DNA from: T1Sed10-7 sp047921175 | Lineage (GTDB): Bacteria > Actinomycetota > Nitriliruptoria > Nitriliruptorales > Nitriliruptoraceae | Direction of reading: 5' to 3' | Length of the DNA stretch: 5,029 nucleotides | Assembly: GCA_047921175.1 (NCBI GenBank) | Contig: JBLRWQ010000123.1 | Location: forward strand, 1-5,029 | Shown here: positions 3,049-5,029 of the stretch, one piece after another | Layout of the letters: every line of letters starts with the position of its first letter | How positions within the stretch are numbered: position 1 is the stretch's first letter | Translations under genes and position numbers: made by a program | Notes under the pieces: model-generated | Told to the model about the DNA's origin: nothing | The model's database searches: none | The model's input: the letters and a program-made list of their open reading frames with translations, nothing else

Positions 3049-5029
3049 TCCGGGGGTGCAACCGTCGCGGGTGCGGTCGCCCCGGGTCCTGCGGTGCGTC
3101 GCGGTCGGGCTCCACCTCGACCCCGATCGGGCCGCGACCCCCGCGAGGCTGCTGGAGGGCATCGAGGAGCTGCTGCGCCAGGAGCTCGACCACGGCGGAG
3201 AGGGCGTGGGTGAGGCCGATGGTGGTCCCGGCGGCGCGTCCGCCGCTGCGACGCTCGTCGCGCTGCCCGAGCACACCGGGCTGTTGGCCATGCTCGTCGG
3301 TGAGCGTGGCGCCGAGGCCCGGGCCCGCTGGCGTGACGGCGGCACGACGCTCGACATCCTGCTGGCGCTGGCCGGCAGCTACGGCGAGGAGCTGGGGCAG
3401 CTCGCCGCCCGCTACCCGGAGGTCCGCTCCGCCGGGCAGCTGCTCCACCTCGTCACCTGCGACACGGTGGTGCACACCCTGGTGGAGGGGCTCGGGCAGG
3501 TGGCGGCCCGGCTCGGGGTGTGGATCTCCGTCGGTGCGGGGCTGCCGCGGTGGTCGTGGCAGCCGGCCCCGGACGGCCCCGGACGGCGGCGGGTCGCGGT
3601 GCCTACCGGGCCGCAGGTCCGCAACCGGCAGCTGCTCCTGGCGCCGACGGGGGAGCTTGCGGCCGTGCACGACAAGGTCACCCTCGTGCCCCTGGAGGCC
3701 GATGCCGAGGCGGGGCTCGGGCTCGAGCCGGCGAGCCTCGCAGGCGTCGAGGTGGCCGACCTCGCGATCGGGCGGCTCGGCACCGTCATCAGCAAGGACG
3801 CCTGGATGCCGGACGTCAACGAGCGGCTGGCGCAGCTGGGCGCACAGGTCCTCCTGCAGCCGGAGGCGTTCGACCGCTGGGGTGCCCCCGACCACGACGA
3901 GGCCACCGGGCAGCGCGACCTGTGGCCACCCGACAAGTTCCAGCGCGGCGGCTGGTGGATGCTGCAGCGCCACCCCGGCTTCCGGGTCAACCTCGCCCCC
4001 ATGCTGCTGGGCGACCTCGGCGAGCTGGCCTTCGACGGCCAGGCGGTCGTGGCCGTGTCGAGCCCGGCGGGGGAGCCGGGGCTCGGCCTGCTCGGCCAGC
4101 CGGCGGACGACGGGTGGGCCGCGGTCGGGCCGTGGTGGCGGGATCCGGCCATCAGTGGCGCGGTGGCGGGCAGCTCGGTGGCGGGTAGCCGTGCGGAGGC
4201 AGCCCGGGTCCGCACCGCGGCCAGCGAGCGTGCCGCCGCGCCGGCGGACCGCGGCGGCGACCACCTCGCCATCGCCGCCGTCGCGCTGCCGTGGGGACCG
4301 GTCGCCGGCGACACGTCGGTGCCACGTCTCGCCGGCCTCGGGGCCAGCACCGAGGTGGCGGCGAGCGACGGGCCCGTGCCGGACGACGGGCTGCAGCTGG
4401 TCCCCGACGTGGCCGTCGATCGTGACCGGGTGTGGGTGGCCTGGATCGCGTGCGATACGGCGGGACGCCAGCAGGTGCGGTGCACGGTCTCGCCGGACAG
4501 CGGACGGACGTGGGACGCCTCCCGGGCGCTGAGCCCCGGCCCCGAGGACGTCGCCGCCACGGCGGACGGGACCGCGGCGCCGGACGGACCCCGGCCGCAG
4601 GCGATGGTGCCGGCCCGCCGGTGGGCGCCCCGGCTGGCCGTGGTCGACGGCACCCCGGTGTGCGTCCACCTCGGCTCACCGGTCGGCAGCTGGGACGTGC
4701 TGGCGGTGCGCGCCGACCGGGCCGAGTCCGCCGCGCCGGTCCGCGTGGACGACGCCGACCCCGAGGCCGGGGTGCTGCGCGAGCGCCTGCACGACAGCCC
4801 CGTGGTCCTCGCCCACGACGGTGCGCTGGTCGCCGTCTGGAGCGACCTGCGCTGGCCCTGGGTGCTCCCCCAGGTCCGCGTGGCCCGGTCCGCCGACGCC
4901 GGGATGACCTGGAGCCCCAGTAGCCGCGCGGACGGCGGTCCTCTCGAGGGTGAGCCGGACCCGCTCGCGGGCCGCAGCCCGGCCGAGACCCGGGGCCAGG
5001 CCACGCCGGCAGCCGTGGTCGTGGATGGG
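3041..5029 (+). CDS. Nitrilase/CN-hydrolase-like domain fused to Asp-box (BNR, sialidase-type) repeats; at least 663 aa, 3' end outside window
   Basis: An uninterrupted frame runs from ATG 3041 to the last base (663 codons). Residues 15-50 (LRCVAVGLHLD, then a helix) look like the first strand and helix of the nitrilase fold. LVALPEHTG carries a candidate catalytic Glu (E77). AAVHDKVTLVPLE carries a candidate Lys (K212), with E219 near the position of the second structural Glu and resembling the K-x2-LVP segment of Lnt-type enzymes. GRLGTVISKDAWMPDVNERL aligns with the nucleophile elbow (GxxxCyDxxfPe), but the Cys is replaced by Ser (S251, codon 3791-3793). GAQVLLQPEAF (267-277) completes the elbow. 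The fold seems to end around 345-420. The C-terminal part has two Asp-boxes, SPDSGRTW (484-491) and SADAGMTW (617-624), each after a strand-like vWvaW or AVWSD segment, as in six-bladed BNR propellers. No signal peptide or membrane helix is visible, so it is probably cytoplasmic. The start overlaps the permease stop by 8 nt; the ribosome binding site is weak, consistent with coupling. Function is unknown: altered hydrolase, amidase or binding protein. Confidence 0.8.
   Translation, partial: MADPGVQPSRVRSPRVLRCVAVGLHLDPDRAATPARLLEGIEELLRQELDHGGEGVGEADGGPGGASAAATLVALPEHTGLLAMLVGERGAEARARWRDGGTTLDILLALAGSYGEELGQLAARYPEVRSAGQLLHLVTCDTVVHTLVEGLGQVAARLGVWISVGAGLPRWSWQPAPDGPGRRRVAVPTGPQVRNRQLLLAPTGELAAVHDKVTLVPLEADAEAGLGLEPASLAGVEVADLAIGRLGTVISKDAWMPDVNERLAQLGAQVLLQPEAFDRWGAPDHDEATGQRDLWPPDKFQRGGWWMLQRHPGFRVNLAPMLLGDLGELAFDGQAVVAVSSPAGEPGLGLLGQPADDGWAAVGPWWRDPAISGAVAGSSVAGSRAEAARVRTAASERAAAPADRGGDHLAIAAVALPWGPVAGDTSVPRLAGLGASTEVAASDGPVPDDGLQLVPDVAVDRDRVWVAWIACDTAGRQQVRCTVSPDSGRTWDASRALSPGPEDVAATADGTAAPDGPRPQAMVPARRWAPRLAVVDGTPVCVHLGSPVGSWDVLAVRADRAESAAPVRVDDADPEAGVLRERLHDSPVVLAHDGALVAVWSDLRWPWVLPQVRVARSADAGMTWSPSSRADGGPLEGEPDPLAGRSPAETRGQATPAAVVVDG
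4490..4513 (+). repeat. Asp-box motif 1 (SxDxGxTW) in the nitrilase-like fusion protein
   Basis: This encodes SPDSGRTW (residues 484-491), an exact match to the S-x-D-x-G-x-T-W Asp-box found in the blade hairpins of sialidase-like propellers. It follows DRVWVAWIACD, a typical outer-strand lead-in for such blades. Confidence 0.85.
4889..4912 (+). repeat. Asp-box motif 2 (SxDxGxTW) in the nitrilase-like fusion protein
   Basis: This encodes SADAGMTW (residues 617-624), another exact S-x-D-x-G-x-T-W match, 133 residues after the first. It is preceded by LVAVWSDLR, the usual strand-turn before an Asp-box. The spacing suggests at least one blade between them with a degenerate or missing box; more may lie beyond the window. 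Confidence 0.85.

Noticed and set aside
1627..3357. Long minus-strand open frame (576 codons) opposite the permease
   Set aside because: Its translation is rich in Arg, His, Gln and Asp with no family motif, as expected for the complement of a GC-rich gene. The + strand encodes a clear GPH transporter.
3210..4532. + strand open frame of 440 codons in another frame within the nitrilase-like gene
   Set aside because: Its Arg/Ser/Trp/Cys-heavy composition is typical of an out-of-frame reading, and it has no recognisable motif.
2828..4669. Long minus-strand open frame (613 codons) opposite the nitrilase-like gene
   Set aside because: Composition is Arg/Pro/His-rich low complexity. The + strand frame has specific nitrilase and Asp-box motifs.
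918..5029. Attachment-site repeat of the tRNA-Cys 3' end
   Set aside because: I found no second copy of the T-arm/acceptor sequence in the rest of the window, and no integrase gene.

Overview
This is a chromosomal-looking window from a very GC-rich bacterium. The near-total G/C third codon positions, GTG starts, an apparent leaderless TANNNT promoter and the style of the degraded PIN toxin all suggest an actinomycete (Actinomycetota, possibly Pseudonocardiales; the order-level guess is inference only). All supported genes lie on the + strand. The long minus-strand open frames are GC-composition shadows.

Layout: (1) 1-345 is the C-terminal part of the ribosome-assembly GTPase RsgA, cut by the window edge at its P-loop. 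(2) 414-863 is a small unrecognised protein with one Trp-rich hydrophobic segment and a tandem LDGxDA hexapeptide tail, preceded by a leaderless-type -10 and a 12-bp palindrome. (3) 918-988 is an intact tRNA-Cys(GCA), with a plausible -10 upstream and a strong GC-rich hairpin downstream. (4) 1119-1559 is the wreck of a type II toxin-antitoxin pair. It has a short antitoxin-like ORF that stops after one putative ribbon-helix-helix segment, overlapping a PIN-domain (VapC-like) toxin that has lost its middle third and changed frame. (5) 1663-3048 is a complete GPH/MelB-type MFS sugar:cation symporter-like permease. (6) From 3041 to the end of the window and beyond runs a large open frame of at least 663 residues. 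It starts inside the permease gene (8-nt overlap) and joins a nitrilase/CN-hydrolase-like domain to a C-terminal Asp-box (BNR, sialidase-type) propeller-like region.

The permease and the nitrilase-like/Asp-box gene look like a translationally coupled pair, so a shared substrate is a reasonable guess, though nothing in the sequence identifies it. The most unusual element is the second protein. The nitrilase Glu and Lys positions are recognisable (E77, K212), but the nucleophile position reads Ser-Lys-Asp (S251) instead of the expected Cys, and the domain is fused to a module normally found in sialidase-like proteins. It could be a serine-variant hydrolase or a catalytically dead binding protein.
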